A stretch of 34,282 nt of DNA from DAOTTI01 sp034437795. GTDB lineage: Bacteria; Chloroflexota; UBA11872; UBA12225. Within the stretch, counting starts at the first letter, position 1, and every line of letters begins with the position of its first letter. Positions 31,955 to 34,282 of this stretch are shown here, one piece after another. Position numbers and translations under genes: made by a program. The notes beneath the pieces were generated by a model, which searched no databases, was not told the origin of the DNA, and worked only from the letters and a program-made list of their open reading frames with translations. Location of the stretch: the NCBI GenBank assembly GCA_034437795.1, contig DAOTTI010000050.1:1-34282 (forward strand). Reading direction: 5' to 3'.

Positions 31955-32162
31955 CGGTCGTTCCCCCGCTCCGTATCGGAGCGGGGGCGGCGGGGCCCAG
32001 CCGCACGGTGGGCGGCGTAGGGCAGGGGTGCGGCGCGGCCCCGGCCCAAGGGGGTGAGGTCCTCCCTCCCCCGCCTTCGTTCCCCCTCTCCGTGTCGGAG
32101 AGGGGGCTAGGGGGTGAGGTCCGCTTCTGCGTCCCCGTGTCTCCGCGTCGGAGTGGGGAGCA
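31955..32162. repeat. Composite palindromic repeat plus module B array
   Basis: Inside a 684-bp gene-free gap (31676-32359). 31960-31990 holds a GCTCCGTATCGGAGC hairpin. 32026-32122 is the inverted copy of 19473-19569 with about three differences. 32126-32162 is a short module B run ending in GCGTCGGAGTGGGGAGC. The part 31744-31955 holds nothing recognisable. Confidence 0.85.
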
Positions 32163-32227
32163 GAAGGGGGGTCCGCCATGGCGGCCGGTTCCGAGGGTGT
32201 GCACAGACCCCGACCCAGCTTTACTGC

Positions 32228-32256
32228 TTCACGCCAGCCCTGCGAAGGTGCATAAT
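32228..32256 (+). promoter_or_regulatory. Possible sigma-70-type promoter for the last solute-binding protein
   Basis: TTCACG (32228-32233), a 17-bp spacer and CATAAT (32251-32256; 5 of 6), about 100 bp upstream of the start at 32360. Confidence 0.45.
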
Positions 32257-32359
32257 CCGAGTATGCCCATTGTCGTCGAGCGGCGCCCGACTACGGGTCT
32301 GCGGGTCGGGGCCGCGCAGTAGCCGGAGGTCCACATCCCCACCAGCAGGAGGCTTTGCC

Positions 32360-33823
32360 ATGGCGACCAACCCAGGCGGATACGGCATCGAAGCGCGCGT
32401 CGAAGCGCACGGGGGGCAGACACGAGCGGCGCCACCCTCGGGCGTGGCCGGCGGGTACCCGTTGCGCTGCCACGGGGTAAGTAGGCGGGGCGTCGTGCAA
32501 GCGCTGGCTGGCGGCGCGGCTGGCCTGGCGGCCGGCGCGCTCGTCGCCTGCGAGCCACGGGCCGCGTCGACGCCGAGCACATCGGTCACGGCCAAACCGG
32601 TCAAGATCCACCTCTCCACCGACTGGAACTCGCCCACGCGCAAGGCCGTCATGGACCTGATGAAGGACGAGTTTTCCAGGAAGTACCCCAACGTCACCAT
32701 CGAGCACGAGCACGTGACCGCCGCCGGCGGCAGCGCCGAGGGCTACTCGGAGAAGATCGTGGCCTCACTCGCCGCCGATACCGTGCCGGACGTGGTCGCT
32801 AACTGGGCCTATGTCCCCTTCGTCGAGCATCTGGTCGACCTGACGCGCGACGCGCCCGCCGCCGGGTGGCGGAAGGCGGACGTCGTCTACGACGTGAAGA
32901 ACCAGGAGGTCGACGGCAAGCTGTACATGCTCTCCATGAGCTCGGCGGTGAGCGGCTGGGTCTACAACAAGACCCTTTTCCAGGAGGCCGGCCTCAAGGA
33001 GCCGGACGACACCTGGACCTTCGACCAGGTGCTGGAGGCGGCTCGGAAGCTCACCAAGCCGGACAAGCGCCAGTACGGCGCGCTCGCGCCGGATGGCTTC
33101 TGGTTCGGCTGGCTGGAGGTGGTGTGGGCCGCCGGCGCCGGCTCGACCGGCCCCACCTCGGCCGAGATGTTCAGCGCCGAGCGGAAAAAGTCGCGCCTCG
33201 CCGAGGCCGGCGGCCTGGACGCCTTCGAATGGTACGTCAACCTGATCCACAAGCAGCAGGTGGCGCCGACCGCCGCCCTGGCCCGCGAGCACGGTATCTC
33301 CTTTGAGACCGGCAAGATCGGCATCCGGCCGTTCGGCGTCTACAACTCGGGCGCGACGGCCAAGCAGATCGGCGATAGCTTCGTCTGGTCGGCCATGCCC
33401 ATCCCGCTCTATCCCTCGACGCGGAAGCGCGCCACCGACCTCAACTCGGAAGGCTTCGTCATTCCCAAGGCGACCAAGAGACGGGGCACGTACGAGACGG
33501 CCCTGCGCTACACTCTCTCCTTCTACAGTGATCCGGTGCAGAAGATGGTGGCCGAGCAGCGGGGCACCCTGCCCATCATGCGCAAGTGGGTCGAGAGCCG
33601 CGAGTACCTGGACCCGCCACCGCTGAACCTGAACGTGATCGTCAAGACCATGAACGACCGGCAGATCATCGTCGGCGACCACCAGCAGCGCCATAAGGCC
33701 TTCCGCCAGTGGATCGCCGCCGTGCGGGCGGAGACGAATAAGGCCTTCACCGGCGAAAACGCCCCCAGGCCGGCCCTCCAGGCGGCGATGATGGCGGGCG
33801 ATCAGGTGTTGGCGGCGAACTAG
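32360..33823 (+). CDS. ABC transporter extracellular solute-binding protein, family 1 (sugar type)
   Basis: A 487-residue family 1 binding protein with a long N-region, a twin-arginine motif (SRRGVVQ at 41-47) and a lipobox-like LVAC with Cys64, so a Tat-exported lipoprotein is expected. The mature part has DEFSRKYPNVTIEHEHV, KIVASLAADTVPDVVANWA, DGKLYMLSMSSAVSGWVYNK and Trp-rich ligand segments. The ATG at 32360 has AGGAGG upstream. Not closely similar to the 12914 protein, so a different solute is likely. No permease gene follows within the visible 459 bp. Confidence 0.93.
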   Translation: MATNPGGYGIEARVEAHGGQTRAAPPSGVAGGYPLRCHGVSRRGVVQALAGGAAGLAAGALVACEPRAASTPSTSVTAKPVKIHLSTDWNSPTRKAVMDLMKDEFSRKYPNVTIEHEHVTAAGGSAEGYSEKIVASLAADTVPDVVANWAYVPFVEHLVDLTRDAPAAGWRKADVVYDVKNQEVDGKLYMLSMSSAVSGWVYNKTLFQEAGLKEPDDTWTFDQVLEAARKLTKPDKRQYGALAPDGFWFGWLEVVWAAGAGSTGPTSAEMFSAERKKSRLAEAGGLDAFEWYVNLIHKQQVAPTAALAREHGISFETGKIGIRPFGVYNSGATAKQIGDSFVWSAMPIPLYPSTRKRATDLNSEGFVIPKATKRRGTYETALRYTLSFYSDPVQKMVAEQRGTLPIMRKWVESREYLDPPPLNLNVIVKTMNDRQIIVGDHQQRHKAFRQWIAAVRAETNKAFTGENAPRPALQAAMMAGDQVLAAN

Positions 33824-33878
33824 GGCAACACACAGTGGCGTCATGGTGGTCATCTGACCTGGCGCGCCACTGCCGCGG

Positions 33879-34120
33879 GCTAAAGCCGGGGTCCCCGCAC
33901 AAGGCGGTGCTACGCCTACATGTGCGAAGGCCGCTTGCGCGGGCGCCGCAAGATCGGCCGGCTAAAGCCAGCTTTGCAGATGTAGCCGAGCCGCTTTAGC
34001 GTCCGACGAGCGCGGCCGGCGTGCCGCGGCGCTCGTGGTCCGGGTCCAGCAACAGGCTGCCCAGGACCGCCCCCGCTTTAGCGTCCGGCGAGCGCGGCCG
34101 GTGTGCCGCGGCGCTCGTGG
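33879..34120. repeat. Symmetric array of GCTAAAGC/GCTTTAGC repeats
   Basis: GCTAAAGC occurs at 33879 and 33961 (82 bp apart) and its reverse complement GCTTTAGC at 33993 and 34075 (again 82 bp apart). The last two are the start of a 48-bp direct repeat (33991-34038, 34073-34120) with two differences, each containing an ACGAGCGC...GCGCTCGT-type hairpin. No gene is visible in 33824-34282. Confidence 0.8.
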
Positions 34121-34122
34121 GC

Positions 34123-34200
34123 CTAGTACTTGGCCACGGTGATTTTGCTGGATGCAGCCAGATTGCGGAACCCACCAGCAGCACCGCGGCGGAGTACTAG
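34123..34200. mobile_element. 78-bp element with terminal inverted repeats (MITE-like)
   Basis: The left end CTAGTACTTGGCCACGGTG (34123-34141) matches the reverse complement of the right end (34182-34200) at 16 of 19 positions. The interior is 40 bp with no gene. It could be a miniature inverted-repeat element or a large hairpin. No transposase is nearby, and no clear target duplication is seen. Confidence 0.45.
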
Positions 34201-34282
34201 TGCACCATCAGGCCAGCGACCTGGCATGGCTTTCCCTGGTGCGCGGGCTGGCATTCCCGAAGAGGTTGCCTGCGACAGCACT

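Noticed and set aside
33996..34184. 62-codon minus-strand frame at the right end
   Set aside because: It lies wholly within the GCTTTAGC repeats and the inverted-repeat element and shows no coding signal.

Overview
The window is very G+C-rich, densely coded bacterial chromosome. No rRNA, tRNA, CRISPR array, phage gene or recognisable transposase gene was seen. The gene types point to a Chloroflexota-like heterotroph: Tat- or lipobox-anchored ABC solute-binding proteins, Uma2 nucleases, M42, M24 and S9 peptidases, a YlbC/Ldh-type dehydrogenase, a REC-DUF3052 protein and many intergenic repeats. This is inferred from gene families and style only, because no phylogenetic marker gene is present.

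Layout. 1-3.5 kb: class V aminotransferase (cut by the left edge) and M42 aminopeptidase on the minus strand, a divergent aldo/keto reductase, and a Uma2 nuclease with a damaged 5' end. 3.5-8 kb: HhH-GPD DNA glycosylase, small hypothetical protein, xylose-isomerase-like TIM barrel, two GNAT-type proteins. 8-12.6 kb: S9 prolyl-oligopeptidase-type peptidase followed closely by a ceramidase-like protein, then a convergent SHOCT membrane protein. 12.9-19.3 kb: family 1 solute-binding protein, Gfo/Idh/MocA oxidoreductase, alkaline-phosphatase-fold 'sulfatase', Uma2 pseudogene, amidohydrolase. 20-22.8 kb: REC-like/DUF3052 fusion and a large polytopic membrane protein. 22.8-27.4 kb (minus strand): Ldh-type dehydrogenase, HicB-like remnant, M24 peptidase, and an MBL-like/zinc-ribbon/[2Fe-2S] fusion. 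27.6-31.2 kb: peptide-type ABC importer (solute-binding protein plus two permeases, no ATPase). 31.4-33.8 kb: a mini PD-(D/E)XK protein and another family 1 solute-binding protein. The right end is gene-free and built of repeats.

The genes describe scavenging of peptides and sugars or sugar derivatives. Uptake is represented by three solute-binding proteins and one permease pair. Degradation is represented by several metallo- and serine peptidases, an isomerase/epimerase, dehydrogenases and an amidohydrolase. Transport ATPases and the permeases for two of the binding proteins must lie elsewhere.

The most unusual aspect is a mosaic of short repeats. Palindromic modules of about 40-100 bp and a degenerate GTCTCCGTGTC array recur across the window in both orientations. 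One inverted pair brackets a 5-kb catabolic block. Two modules sit in frame inside protein genes: the M24 peptidase near residues 57-71 and the MBL/ferredoxin fusion near residues 250-280. Local tandem duplications of about 21 or 60 bp are also common, and one of them helped wreck a Uma2 gene.
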